Shown here piece by piece: positions 18,393-27,234 of a stretch of DNA of 64,000 bases. How positions within the stretch are numbered: the first letter of the stretch is position 1; every line of letters starts with the position of its first letter. Source of the DNA: Nocardia tenerifensis NBRC 101015 (GTDB taxonomy: Bacteria > Actinomycetota > Actinomycetes > Mycobacteriales > Mycobacteriaceae); the NCBI RefSeq assembly GCF_000308715.1, contig NZ_BAGH01000036.1, positions 1 through 64,000 of the forward strand, in the 5' to 3' direction. Both the position numbers and the translations under genes were made by a program. Below the pieces are notes generated by a model that was not told the DNA's origin, ran no database searches, and saw nothing but the letters and a program-made list of their open reading frames with translations.

Positions 18393-18664
18393 GCACCCCT
18401 GTCGAGCGGATGCTGCAGGCCAAGATTGCGGCTCACGAGTCGTGGGCTCGCACTTCTGATCGTGCGGCGCGGACCGCCAAGGCGCGCAACGTGATGCTGA
18501 GCAAGTTCGAACGGCTCGTCGATCCGGATGGGCTCCTGAACCCAGACGAGCGCGCCTACCGCGTCGAGCAAGCCAGGAAGGCGCACTACACGCGCATGGC
18601 ACTGAAGTCAGCACAGAGCCGTCGTCGGCGTTGTGAAGGCCGGCGCAAGGGCGGTGAGTTGTGA
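18389..18664 (+). CDS. Small basic hypothetical protein
   Basis: 91 aa, strongly basic and helical, ending in an Arg/Lys-rich tail (SRRRRCEGRRKGGEL). Overlaps the upstream HTH gene (ATGA) and ends on the base where the next gene starts. No family recognised; the basic tail would suit nucleic-acid binding. Confidence 0.75.
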   Translation: MSTPVERMLQAKIAAHESWARTSDRAARTAKARNVMLSKFERLVDPDGLLNPDERAYRVEQARKAHYTRMALKSAQSRRRRCEGRRKGGEL

Positions 18665-18813
18665 TGCGCGCCCGAACATTTGGCTTGGCTCTGGCTGCGG
18701 TGGCGATCGGCTACCTGGTGTTGACGCACGCGGCGGTGGTCGGGTTCACGGTGATGCTGCTGGGTGCGATCGCGTTGTGGCGTTCGTCGCGTCGGTGGGG
18801 GGTTCGGCGATGA
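18664..18813 (+). CDS. Small two-helix membrane protein
   Basis: 49 aa from ATG 18664, which shares a base with the previous stop; a GTG directly before it is in frame. Two hydrophobic helices (about 8-21 and 24-38) joined by a short turn, with a basic end WRSSRRWGVRR. Stop overlaps the ATG of the next gene. Small membrane proteins of this kind in transfer operons of actinomycete plasmids are often Spd-like spread functions; that is only an analogy here. Confidence 0.75.
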   Translation: MRARTFGLALAAVAIGYLVLTHAAVVGFTVMLLGAIALWRSSRRWGVRR

Positions 18814-19271
18814 GCGCGAACGAGCCTGTTCACGATCCGGCGGTTCTGCTGGACGAGCTGGACGCGATCATTCGTGAGCAGGAGCTGCTGCGTCAGCGGA
18901 CTGCCGTGTTGCAAACCAGCTACCAGGCGTTGGAGCCGTCCCCGAACAGCTTCGACAGGGTCGACATCAAGGCGACAGCGAATCGTCTGTCCTACGTGCA
19001 CGAGTCCTACATGGACGCCCCGCTCGTCTTCTTGCGCTTGGCGCGGGAAAGCGCTTCCAGTATCGGAGAGCGCCGGCAGCGCGACCAGGTTGCCCGCCAG
19101 GTAGACGACCCTGAATCGGCCTACTCCCCGCTATCGATTCGTTTCCACGGCAACGGCGATTGCACGCAGGTCCGTTGCGGTGCGCCGGTTCCGGTGTCCT
19201 CGGAGTTCGCTCGGGCGCGCACGCGTGAGTTGGCGGATCGGCCGCGGGTTGATCGGGGGCGGTCGCGGTGA
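18810..19271 (+). CDS. Hypothetical helical protein
   Basis: 153 aa. Start ATG 18810 overlaps the preceding stop; the frame is open further upstream but the coupling decides the start. N-terminal coiled-coil-like helix (VLLDELDAIIREQELLRQRTAVLQ) followed by a mixed region and a basic C-terminus (ELADRPRVDRGRSR). Stop overlaps the next GTG. No family recognised. Confidence 0.75.
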   Translation: MSANEPVHDPAVLLDELDAIIREQELLRQRTAVLQTSYQALEPSPNSFDRVDIKATANRLSYVHESYMDAPLVFLRLARESASSIGERRQRDQVARQVDDPESAYSPLSIRFHGNGDCTQVRCGAPVPVSSEFARARTRELADRPRVDRGRSR

Positions 19272-19606
19272 GCGCGGATTGGCGGGACATGCCCGTGCAG
19301 CATGTGCAGCACGTGACCTATGTCGATCGCGGGCGTGGTCATACGCCGTTGCATTCGATGGCCGGCCCGGAGTTCACCGGGGCGGGTGCGGTGTACGCCC
19401 CGTTGGGGTTGCTGCCGCCGATGGTCCGGTTGGCCGCACTCGGGTTGTTGCTGTTGATCGCGATGGGCGCGTGCACCGCGGCGTGGGTGGACTACCAGCA
19501 GTACACGCCCTCGCCGAACATCTGCCGGTCGGTGAATGCTGGTGTGCCGCAGGAGAAGCCGGGTTCTTGTGTGCCCGCGTCGCAGGCGCCGGGGGTGGGG
19601 AGATGA
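19268..19606 (+). CDS. Single-pass membrane protein
   Basis: 112 aa, GTG start overlapping the previous stop (GTGA). N-terminal 55 residues hydrophilic with several His, one transmembrane helix (about 53-75, VRLAALGLLLLIAMGACTAAW), then a short tail with two cysteines. Stop overlaps the following ATG. Probable component of the transfer operon; family not recognised. Confidence 0.75.
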   Translation: MSADWRDMPVQHVQHVTYVDRGRGHTPLHSMAGPEFTGAGAVYAPLGLLPPMVRLAALGLLLLIAMGACTAAWVDYQQYTPSPNICRSVNAGVPQEKPGSCVPASQAPGVGR

Positions 19607-19911
19607 CCACGCCGGACAACGAACGCGACAGCTTGTTGGCGGAGTTCCGTCGGTTGTCGACTGTCGAGGGCGTGCTGTCCGACATCGACGGCGCCGCGTG
19701 GGAGTCAATGGAGCGCAGAGACTTCGCGGACTCGGTGGGCGAGATCACCAAGCTCAACCAAATCCGATCCGCACGCAGGGCAGTGCATGAGGAGACGAGT
19801 CGGGCACGCAACCGCTACCTCGAGCACTTCTACGGCAAGGACGGTGCCGACGAGCTCCGTGCCGAGGTGCAAGCACAGCTGCGGACCCGCGGAATTCGGC
19901 GGTCGCGATGA
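19603..19911 (+). CDS. Hypothetical helical protein
   Basis: 102 aa, mainly charged and helical (DSLLAEFRRLSTVEGVLSDI, then ARRAVHEETSRARNRYLEHF) with a basic end RTRGIRRSR. Start and stop both overlap neighbours by four bases (ATGA). No family recognised. Confidence 0.75.
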   Translation: MTTPDNERDSLLAEFRRLSTVEGVLSDIDGAAWESMERRDFADSVGEITKLNQIRSARRAVHEETSRARNRYLEHFYGKDGADELRAEVQAQLRTRGIRRSR

Positions 19912-20309
19912 GCAGGTTCCTCGATCCGGACGGCGAACGGCATGGGTTGCCGACGTGGCCATGGGGTCTGGCACCAGCGCATCTGCGGACGCGTCGTCAG
20001 CTCGCCGCGGAGGGGCAGCGGCCAGGTGGTGAGTACGAGGGGCAGGTGTTGCGGGCGCGGGGTGGGTCGCGGGGGCCGTTGAAGGCGTACCTGTACGACG
20101 CGGATTCGGCTGTGCCGAAACGGGTTCCGTCCGAGGCGCAGTTGGAGGCGTTGGAGCTGGCGCGGTGGGAGCGCTCGGTCACCGCGTGTGAGCGGCGCGG
20201 GATCGACGCCACGGATATGCGCGCGGTGATCGAGCAAGCCCGCGCAGATATCGCCGCCCAGCGCGCCGCCCGTCAGGCCCCTCGAAGTCGAAGGGAGCGA
20301 AACCGATGA
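19908..20309 (+). CDS. Hypothetical protein with RRQL-GxRPGG motif
   Basis: 133 aa. It contains LRTRRQLAAEGQRPGG (about residues 26-42), a motif I know as recurrent in actinobacterial plasmid and element proteins, then a helical C-terminal half with one Cys and an Arg-rich end (SRRERNR). Overlaps both neighbours by four bases. The last codons also provide GAAGGGAGC as ribosome binding site for the next gene. Confidence 0.78.
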   Translation: MSRFLDPDGERHGLPTWPWGLAPAHLRTRRQLAAEGQRPGGEYEGQVLRARGGSRGPLKAYLYDADSAVPKRVPSEAQLEALELARWERSVTACERRGIDATDMRAVIEQARADIAAQRAARQAPRSRRERNR

Positions 20310-21415
20310 ACCACAACACCAGCCACAGCCGGGCGGCGGGGCGGGCGAGCCGTTACGCCGGCCTGGAGTTGGAGTACGCCGACCAGATCATTGCTGGTCT
20401 GCGGGCGCACGGGTTGGGCTATCAGGAGATCGCCCGGACCTTGGGTATCCGTGCCCGCCGTGTCGAGGCGACGCTCGGGGAGATCGGTGTCCTGCACGGG
20501 CGCGGGGTCAGCCTGACCGAGATCGCGGTGCGGGTGGGGTTGCCGCGCAGCACTGTTCATGACATCGCCGGGGCTCAGCAGCGGCAGTCGACGGCTCGGA
20601 AAACCGCTGTGCTGGCCGCTATTTCGGACATGCACGGGATGCAGCGCGATGTACTGGGCTGGTTTCTGGGTATGGAACGCAACCACGTGCTGAGCCTGGT
20701 CAAACAACTGCACAAAGAAGGTTCGATCCATAAGCCCGCCGAGGTGCAGGCCGGAGAGAAATGGGTTGTCCCGACCCGGGTGACCGCGGCCCGCTACCTG
20801 GGTTGGCGTCCGGCTGATTGGCATCCGCCGCTGGGGTTGGCTGAGCACTACCGGGCGGTGGCTCAGGCGCGGGTGATGCTCGTCGGCGCTGATCGGGCGT
20901 TGTGGGTGCCCGAGCGGGTGTTGCGCCACCGCATCGGCAAGACCGCCGGCCCGAACGGCAAAACCCGCTCCGGTGAGCCGCTCCTCTCGTCGGGCCGCAC
21001 CCCGCTGCTCGGTCACCCGCACGTGCACGACGGCCGGTTCCTGGGGGTGGTGGAAGGCACCTACGGCTGGTGGGCCCTCGAAGTCGAGTTGTCGAAGAAG
21101 GACCCCGAGCACATGGACATCGCGCTCAAAGGCGCGATCCGCGCCGCCCGTGACGCGACCGAGGAAGCCATGGTCGGGGTGCTGTATCTGTGCCGCACGC
21201 CGGCGGTGATCGACAACGTCAACGCCGCCTACGACCGCCTGCCCGACCACGAGTTCGGTGAGGTGCTGGCGCTGGATCTGCTGGTGCGTGACTTCGACCA
21301 GAAGTGGCGCAAGTTCCTCACCGACTACGCCGCGCGCCGCGAAGCCGCCAAAGCCGCGAGCTCGAATCGCCGCCGCCGCACCCTCATTCACCTCACTTCC
21401 CGGGAAGCCTCATGA
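20306..21415 (+). CDS. HTH protein with C-terminal nuclease-like or replication-relaxation-like domain
   Basis: 369 aa. Two helix-turn-helix regions: about 30-60 (IIAGLRAHGLGYQEIARTLG) and about 68-90 (VSLTEIAVRVGLPRSTVHDI), a third winged-helix-like region near 100-150, then a domain with HPHVHDGRFLGVVEGTYGWW and LEVELSKKDPEHMD (about 240-270). The D...ExE..KK spacing recalls the replication-relaxation family and PD-(D/E)XK folds. It directly precedes the coupling ATPase, so a role in DNA recognition for transfer or replication is plausible, unproven. Confidence 0.75.
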   Translation: MNHNTSHSRAAGRASRYAGLELEYADQIIAGLRAHGLGYQEIARTLGIRARRVEATLGEIGVLHGRGVSLTEIAVRVGLPRSTVHDIAGAQQRQSTARKTAVLAAISDMHGMQRDVLGWFLGMERNHVLSLVKQLHKEGSIHKPAEVQAGEKWVVPTRVTAARYLGWRPADWHPPLGLAEHYRAVAQARVMLVGADRALWVPERVLRHRIGKTAGPNGKTRSGEPLLSSGRTPLLGHPHVHDGRFLGVVEGTYGWWALEVELSKKDPEHMDIALKGAIRAARDATEEAMVGVLYLCRTPAVIDNVNAAYDRLPDHEFGEVLALDLLVRDFDQKWRKFLTDYAARREAAKAASSNRRRRTLIHLTSREAS

Positions 21416-23433
21416 GCAACCAAAACTGCCAGCCCATCCTCACCCCCACCGACTGCGACCCCCTCGGCACCGCGACCGCCGCACCGCCGGCGGCACCACC
21501 ACCCACCTCGACACCCGCCGAGCAGGCGCCGCCGATCCATGTGCATCCGGTCAGACCGCCGATCAAACAACTCGACGGCATCGACCTGCCCGACTTCAGC
21601 GGCGCGGTCCATCACGCCGGAACCGCCGCGGTCGCCGGTCTGGTGCTCATGGTCATGCTGGTGATGATCGTCGCGGTCGCCACCTGGTGGCCGTTGACGG
21701 TGCATCGGTTGCGGAACTTCGCGATCGCAGCGCTGTTGCTGCCCGCGGCCTCCGCGCTGGCGGGTGGTTCGTGGACGACGCCGGCGTCGCTGTTGTGGTC
21801 CGGCGCCGAGCGGGTCGCCGACGGGGATTGGGCCGGGGTGCGGATGATGCTCGCACTCGGTGTCCCATTCGCGGCGCTGACCGCGACCTATCTGCGCGCC
21901 AGGTTCGTGCACAAGGTCCGCACGGTCGGGTTGAAGAACCTCGGCCGCACCGAACGAGTCAGCGAGGCGATGCTCGCCCGGGAGTTCGCCCGCGCCGCCA
22001 AGACCGCACAACACGGCGCCCCCTACACCACCGCGGATGGGATCGTGCTCGGCCCCCTGGCGAAAACCACCACCTCCAACACCCCAGGGTTGTGGCGCAG
22101 CCTGACCGCACGCCACGAGCAGTGGATGGTCATCCCCCACAAGCAGGCTCGCCGTCACATCGCCTGGGTCGGCTCGACCGGTTCGGGAAAGACCGAGGGG
22201 ATCAAACGCTACTTCGCCGGAATGCTCGACTACGAGTGGACCGCCTGGCAGCGCTGGAAAGACGTGCCCGCCATGCGCGGGCGGCACTTGCGCCCGTTGT
22301 CGGTGATCATCTCCTGCAAGGGCGGCCGCGACGACATCGAACTCGGTCGCGAGATCCGGGATATCGCCCGCCGCAAGGGAATCGAGGCCCACCGTATCGC
22401 GGTGGTGGTGCCGGGCGGGGACCGGCTCGAGATGTGGGAGGGCACTCCGGCCCGGGATCTGCGTGCCGCGGTGGGGGATCTGCTCAATGCCGGGGAAGCC
22501 ACCACCAGCGAGGGCCAGCATTTCGACGAGATGCGCCGGCGCATCGTGTCTTTGGTGTGCATGGCCCCGATCGGGCCGCCGCGCTCGTTCGCCGAGTTCG
22601 TGGAACGCCTGAACACCGACGTGCTCCTCGACGCCTGGGGACAGGACGCCAACGTCAAACGGATGCTGGACGCGATGCAGGAGGAGAAGGTCCCCCAGCT
22701 CGACGACGCGTTGATCAAGGCAAGCAACTTGTTCGAGCTGCTCCAGGACCAGTCCGGGCAGACCGTGTTCGACGGCGGCCGCGATCTCGACGAACTCGAC
22801 GTGCTCTATGTGACCGTCCCCGGCCTGGACAAGGACGCCGCCCGCGCCCAAGTCGCCGCCATTCTGCGGATGGTGATGCAGCGCGCCGGACGCACCGCCC
22901 GCGATCAGCGGCGTTCGGTGTCGCTGATCATCGACGAACTCTCCGCGCTCACCACGGCCAAGGGCGCGATCGGGCTCACCGACGTGTGCGAGCGCGGCCG
23001 CTCCCAAGGCATCGCGCTGCTGGTCACCGCCCAATCCCAGGAAGGTCTCGCACCCGATGCGTGGGGTTTGAACCGGCTGCTCAAAGCCTGCGCGGGCGGG
23101 GTGATCCTCGGCTACAGCGAGAACGCCGGCGACTTGTGCAAGCACCTGGGTTCGGTGCGGTCGATGCTGCCGTCGCGGCATCTGATCAAAGGCCAGCGCC
23201 ACGGCGACGAAGGCCAGGTCTCGGTCGGTGAGAAATGGCTCGTCGACCCCGACGTGCTGCGCCAGCTCGACACCGGGCAATTCGTCTACGCCCGCGCCCG
23301 CCACGCCGCCTGGGGCCACATCGTCCGCGTCGAAGACCACCCACTGACCCCCATGCCCGGCACCCCCGCCGCCGCAGCAGCCCGCAAGAGCGCGGGCAAA
23401 CCGCTCATCTCCGGCGACACCGCCGTCGCCTGA
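21412..23433 (+). CDS. VirD4/FtsK-like conjugative coupling ATPase
   Basis: 673 aa. Pro-rich N-terminus, hydrophobic helices at about 68-90, 100-115 and 140-155, then a RecA-like motor: Walker A GSTGSGKT starting at residue 254, Walker B LIIDELSAL with Asp508-Glu509, and C-terminal ADTAQSQ-like sensor (LLVTAQSQEG). It should pump element DNA between cells at a membrane pore. No relaxase gene is seen, which fits a TraB/FtsK-style double-stranded DNA transfer mechanism, although the N-terminal membrane part is more VirD4-like. Start ATG overlaps the previous stop. Confidence 0.88.
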   Translation: MSNQNCQPILTPTDCDPLGTATAAPPAAPPPTSTPAEQAPPIHVHPVRPPIKQLDGIDLPDFSGAVHHAGTAAVAGLVLMVMLVMIVAVATWWPLTVHRLRNFAIAALLLPAASALAGGSWTTPASLLWSGAERVADGDWAGVRMMLALGVPFAALTATYLRARFVHKVRTVGLKNLGRTERVSEAMLAREFARAAKTAQHGAPYTTADGIVLGPLAKTTTSNTPGLWRSLTARHEQWMVIPHKQARRHIAWVGSTGSGKTEGIKRYFAGMLDYEWTAWQRWKDVPAMRGRHLRPLSVIISCKGGRDDIELGREIRDIARRKGIEAHRIAVVVPGGDRLEMWEGTPARDLRAAVGDLLNAGEATTSEGQHFDEMRRRIVSLVCMAPIGPPRSFAEFVERLNTDVLLDAWGQDANVKRMLDAMQEEKVPQLDDALIKASNLFELLQDQSGQTVFDGGRDLDELDVLYVTVPGLDKDAARAQVAAILRMVMQRAGRTARDQRRSVSLIIDELSALTTAKGAIGLTDVCERGRSQGIALLVTAQSQEGLAPDAWGLNRLLKACAGGVILGYSENAGDLCKHLGSVRSMLPSRHLIKGQRHGDEGQVSVGEKWLVDPDVLRQLDTGQFVYARARHAAWGHIVRVEDHPLTPMPGTPAAAAARKSAGKPLISGDTAVA

Positions 23434-23471
23434 ACCATCCCTGTCCGAAACCTGTTGAAAGGCAACCAGAA

Positions 23472-24110
23472 ATGCGCAACCGTCCCGAACACCACCACAA
23501 CGACGACCCCGACGACAACCACACACCACCGCCACGGCGAGCGGGTGAACCACGCGAACCGGGCGAGCCGACCGCGATCCGCGACATCCTCGCCGCCGAG
23601 TTCGCCGACTACCTCGCCGACGTAGTCGCCAAAACCCCACCACCGGACAACCCCGACGACACCACCCCCACACCACCGGCTCGCCCGAATCTGCGCCTGA
23701 TCACCACCACACCCGACAAGTCCGGTACCGCGGACTGGGACGAACCATTGACCGTCGACGACGCCATCACCGCTGCCCGTACGGCGCGGCGGAAGGTGGT
23801 GCGCGGCGCGGCCGGCGGCACTGCGGTTGTGGTCACCGCTGGCGTGGTCGCGGGCTGGGGTGAACCGCTCATCGTGACCGGCCCACTGGCCATCTACGGC
23901 ACCGGATGGCTGGGCTACCTGTGGTGGAACGCCGCCCTGCGTCCGACGCTGGGCCAGATCCTCGCCGCCGTGTTCGGCGGCCTCAGCACGGCGTGCGCGG
24001 TCGTGCTCACCACCCTCGCCACCCTCGCCCGCGGACTCGTCGAGCGCGTCGATACGGCGCGTTCACGTCACGAAACCACCCGTACCGCAACGACATCTCC
24101 GTCGGCCTGA
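23472..24110 (+). CDS. Membrane protein with disordered N-terminus
   Basis: 212 aa from ATG 23472, with AAAGG upstream; the frame is open earlier, inside the ATPase gene, without a ribosome site. His/Asp/Pro-rich disordered N-terminus (about 1-85), then two or three hydrophobic segments (about 115-150 and 160-185: TLGQILAAVFGGLSTACAVV). Follows the ATPase by 38 bases. Likely transfer-associated; no family recognised. Confidence 0.75.
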   Translation: MRNRPEHHHNDDPDDNHTPPPRRAGEPREPGEPTAIRDILAAEFADYLADVVAKTPPPDNPDDTTPTPPARPNLRLITTTPDKSGTADWDEPLTVDDAITAARTARRKVVRGAAGGTAVVVTAGVVAGWGEPLIVTGPLAIYGTGWLGYLWWNAALRPTLGQILAAVFGGLSTACAVVLTTLATLARGLVERVDTARSRHETTRTATTSPSA

Positions 24111-24130
24111 TCAGGAAGGACCCAATCATC

Positions 24131-24748
24131 GTGAATCCCAACCTCATTCGCCCCGTGCTGGTCGGTGTCGCCGCCGGAATGGGCGTGTTCGCCACGCTGT
24201 ACGCACTCATCGAATTCGACCCGTGGGACACCCTCGCAGAGCATGCCGCCCGCCGCCAGCTCACCCCCGGTGAGCGCGCCGAACTCGACCGACTGGACAC
24301 CGCCGCGCGGGAACAAGCCGCCCGCTACCGGGAACTCATCGAACACGACGAACACGCCCACGCCGAACGCGCCGCCGCGGGTTTCAATCCGGACCTGTTG
24401 AGCGTGGCGATGCCCGTGGGCAGCCCACGTGAACTGGATCTGGCGCAACTCGTGGCCGAGATCGTGCACGCCGAACACTCCTACCGCCATGGCGACGCCG
24501 GATTGGTGTACCCGCATCGCGAAGCCCTCTATCAGGAATTCCGGCGCCGCGACGACTGGCGAGCCCGAGCAGTCGCCTCCCGGGTCGATCGCCTGCGCCT
24601 CGACATCGCGTGCGACCGCGTCAAAACAGCGCGCGCCCAACCACTTCTGAGCGACTCCGCGCCGGTGGCGCTTCCGTCGTTCGAAGGCGATTCCGTCTAT
24701 CGGGAATTGGGCGGCTCGGATGTCGCAGACCCAAAACCCGGGTGGTGA
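24131..24748 (+). CDS. Membrane-anchored helical protein
   Basis: 205 aa from GTG 24131 with AAGGA upstream. N-terminal signal-anchor (VNPNLIRPVLVGVAAGMGVF), followed by a charged helical region with repeated Glu/Arg/Ala (GERAELDRLDTAAREQAARY) and a His-containing middle (IEHDEHAHAERAAAG). Overlaps an alternative start of the next gene. Unknown function. Confidence 0.72.
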   Translation: MNPNLIRPVLVGVAAGMGVFATLYALIEFDPWDTLAEHAARRQLTPGERAELDRLDTAAREQAARYRELIEHDEHAHAERAAAGFNPDLLSVAMPVGSPRELDLAQLVAEIVHAEHSYRHGDAGLVYPHREALYQEFRRRDDWRARAVASRVDRLRLDIACDRVKTARAQPLLSDSAPVALPSFEGDSVYRELGGSDVADPKPGW

Positions 24749-24755
24749 GCAGCGC

Positions 24756-25121
24756 ATGTCTGAGCACCGAAACGAACCGGTCCTGCCGAGTCCGGCCAAG
24801 CTCTATCGGCAGGTGGGCGAGGTCGTCGACCGGATCGAGGAACTGCGGACCGAGGTAGCGCGGCTGACGAAGCGCTACCGGCAGCTGGCCGCCTCTCCGG
24901 AGGCGTTGGCCGTCGATGACCTCGGTGAACCGATCACCGCCGTCGAGGCCAACGACAGTGTCCTCAACGGTCTCGAGCTGGCTGACGCCGACCTGCAAGC
25001 CGGTGCCGAATGGCTGAACACCACCCGTGCCCGGCATGCGAGCCGACTCAAACTCACCGACACCGCTGGCCAGCAGCGCGAACAACGACTGCGCGCGCAG
25101 CAGCGCGGACGCACCCGATAG
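24756..25121 (+). CDS. Coiled-coil hypothetical protein
   Basis: 121 aa from ATG 24756 (MSEHRNEPVL), with GGTGGTGAGC upstream; an in-frame ATG at 24720 inside the previous gene is possible. Helix at about 12-45 (AKLYRQVGEVVDRIEELRTE) with heptad pattern, C-terminal helix with Gln/Arg-rich end (QREQRLRAQQRGRTR). Unknown function. Confidence 0.72.
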   Translation: MSEHRNEPVLPSPAKLYRQVGEVVDRIEELRTEVARLTKRYRQLAASPEALAVDDLGEPITAVEANDSVLNGLELADADLQAGAEWLNTTRARHASRLKLTDTAGQQREQRLRAQQRGRTR

Positions 25122-25157
25122 TCCCGAAATCCATTGTCCCCGAGAGGAATTCCTGTC

Positions 25158-27233
25158 ATGTCTGACCGTAGTCCCGAAGACGAATTGATCGCTGAAGCTG
25201 TCGCGTTCGGCCGGGCGTTCAAGCACATGCTCCACGCTCACGCCCAAGCCGCCACCTGGCTGGAGCGTCGTCGTATCCGCAAGCAGATCAGCCAGAAACT
25301 GCGTGAGCAGCGCCGCGCTGAGCAGGGCGCGCGGGAGCATCAGCTGAGCTGGACACAGCAGATGGTCGACCGCTACCGCACCCACGCGGCGATCGTCGCC
25401 GAGCGCGCGGAGAACCCGAATGTCTATCACACCCGCCGGTATGAGGATTCGCGGGCCTTGGCTGAGCACGCGGACTATCTGCGGGAAAAGATCATCGATA
25501 ATTCCCGGCTGACGCTGACCGAGCGCGGTATCGCTTTGGACGGGCTGGACGCGGCCACGGTGTTCCCGCACCTCGAGACGGGCCGGTTGTTCGATCGCGC
25601 CCACAAGGTCAAGGGAATCGACGCCCTGCGCTACCGGGCGCGGGTGGCGCAGGAGAAGACCGGCCGGGCCCAGAGGGTTCGGGAGGTCCCTCGAGACCAG
25701 GGTCAAACCGCCGATCTGCCGAGGGTGAACGAGCCGGAGCGGTTCGCCACGCGGCTGACGTGGTCGGATCCGCAGGGCTGGGTGTGGAGCGAACTCGGCT
25801 CGGCCAGGACCGAGGCTGCGGCGGCGGACTGGGTCCACGACAATCTCGCCCGCGCGAATTGGATGCCGGACACCACCGTCGAGCTGAACATCACCGACAC
25901 CCACGACCAGACGGCGCCGATATACCGCGACTACGGCGAACCCCGCGCGGTCGCGGGAAACCTGGCCGCTTACACCGGCGCCCAGCAGCGCACGCTTCGG
26001 CGGGATGCGGCGGCGGAGGCCGCGCACGGGCGGCGGTGGACCAGCGTCGTGCGCTACCACGCACCCGGTGATCTCGACGCCGACCGAATCTCGGTGCTGC
26101 GCGGGTACCACGACGACCGGGAAGACTCGGCTCGGTGGGTGCACGACACCGTGAAGTCGCTGAACATCGCACCGCGCACCCGGGTGTCGGCGACGTTGTG
26201 GGACACCGGCGCGGTCCAGCCCACCCACGTCGCCGCGGGCAGCCCGAGCGAGGTGATCGAGGACATCCGTGAACGCTGGTACCGCTACGGCGCGCAGATC
26301 AGCTACGTGCCCGAAGGCGCGGACCAGGCGGTACACGAAACCCGCGGCCACGTCAGCGAGGCCGAATGCGTGGACTGGACCCGCCGCCAGCTCGACGCGA
26401 TCCGTCCCGCGCCAGGCACACACGTGCAGATCGGCGTCTACGACAGCGACCGCAGCGACCACGACCCGGTATTGCGCACCGAGGGCCCGATCGGCATGGT
26501 CGCCGACGAACTCGACGCCCTGCGCGAGCAGCACCCACCCCAGACCCGCCCGCAGCAGGCACACTCAGCGGAGCCACCCGACGCCGGCGCCGACGATTCC
26601 CGGCTCGCGCAGGTCGAACGCCAGCTCACCGATATCGCCGCCGACCGTGACCGGCTCGGCTCCCGCGTCGAAATCCTCCAGCGCGGGCTGGACGCGGTTA
26701 CCGCCGACCGGGATGAGATCCGCCGCAAACTCGGCAACGCCGAATCCCAGATCGAGTCGTTGAAGAACCGCAATCAGCGCCTGGCCACCGAGATCGGCGA
26801 ACTGCAGGACCGCCCGAGCATGGATGCTGTCGCCGCGGAACGAGATCGCTACAAGCGCGAACGCGACGAAGCCGTCACCAAGCTCGCCGCGCGCATGCCG
26901 CGTGAGCAGCGTTACGGCAGTAAGGAACGGGTCGAGTTCGACGAACTCGGCAACACTCAGCGCTGGTCGCGCGAGGCATCAGACGCCGGCGACCGCGATG
27001 GGCTCACCGAAGCGGCTCGCGCCGCGCGTGAGGCGTTCGACGAGGCGATCGTCGAGCAGATGTCGGCCGATTTCGTCAAAGCCCACGGTGACATCTATGA
27101 CGAGCCGAAGATGCGCCAGTTCGCGCGTGAATGGCTGACCAACGCGAGCGAGCAGCATGAACCGCCCGGTATTGCCCGTGACGTCAGCGAGCGGAATGGT
27201 CAGCGGCGCAACGGTATCGAGCGGGGGCGTTGA
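25158..27233 (+). CDS. Large protein with three degenerate internal repeats and a coiled coil
   Basis: 691 aa from ATG 25158 (GAGAGGAAT upstream). Basic helical N-terminus (about 30-75, ERRRIRKQISQKLREQRRAE). A central unit occurs three times, marked by Trp225, Trp327 and Trp407: AAAADWVHDNL...PDTTVEL, EDSARWVHDTV...PRTRVSA, AECVDWTRRQL...PGTHVQI. A long coiled coil follows (about 480-590), then a C-terminal helical region ending NGIERGR. Largest operon gene of unknown function; scaffold or DNA-handling role possible. No relaxase, helicase or Rep motif seen. Confidence 0.8.
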   Translation: MSDRSPEDELIAEAVAFGRAFKHMLHAHAQAATWLERRRIRKQISQKLREQRRAEQGAREHQLSWTQQMVDRYRTHAAIVAERAENPNVYHTRRYEDSRALAEHADYLREKIIDNSRLTLTERGIALDGLDAATVFPHLETGRLFDRAHKVKGIDALRYRARVAQEKTGRAQRVREVPRDQGQTADLPRVNEPERFATRLTWSDPQGWVWSELGSARTEAAAADWVHDNLARANWMPDTTVELNITDTHDQTAPIYRDYGEPRAVAGNLAAYTGAQQRTLRRDAAAEAAHGRRWTSVVRYHAPGDLDADRISVLRGYHDDREDSARWVHDTVKSLNIAPRTRVSATLWDTGAVQPTHVAAGSPSEVIEDIRERWYRYGAQISYVPEGADQAVHETRGHVSEAECVDWTRRQLDAIRPAPGTHVQIGVYDSDRSDHDPVLRTEGPIGMVADELDALREQHPPQTRPQQAHSAEPPDAGADDSRLAQVERQLTDIAADRDRLGSRVEILQRGLDAVTADRDEIRRKLGNAESQIESLKNRNQRLATEIGELQDRPSMDAVAAERDRYKRERDEAVTKLAARMPREQRYGSKERVEFDELGNTQRWSREASDAGDRDGLTEAARAAREAFDEAIVEQMSADFVKAHGDIYDEPKMRQFAREWLTNASEQHEPPGIARDVSERNGQRRNGIERGR

Positions 27234-27234
27234 G

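Noticed and set aside
21388..23676. 762-codon minus-strand frame opposite the coupling ATPase
   Set aside because: Shadow of the ATPase gene, Arg/Gly/Val-rich without motifs.
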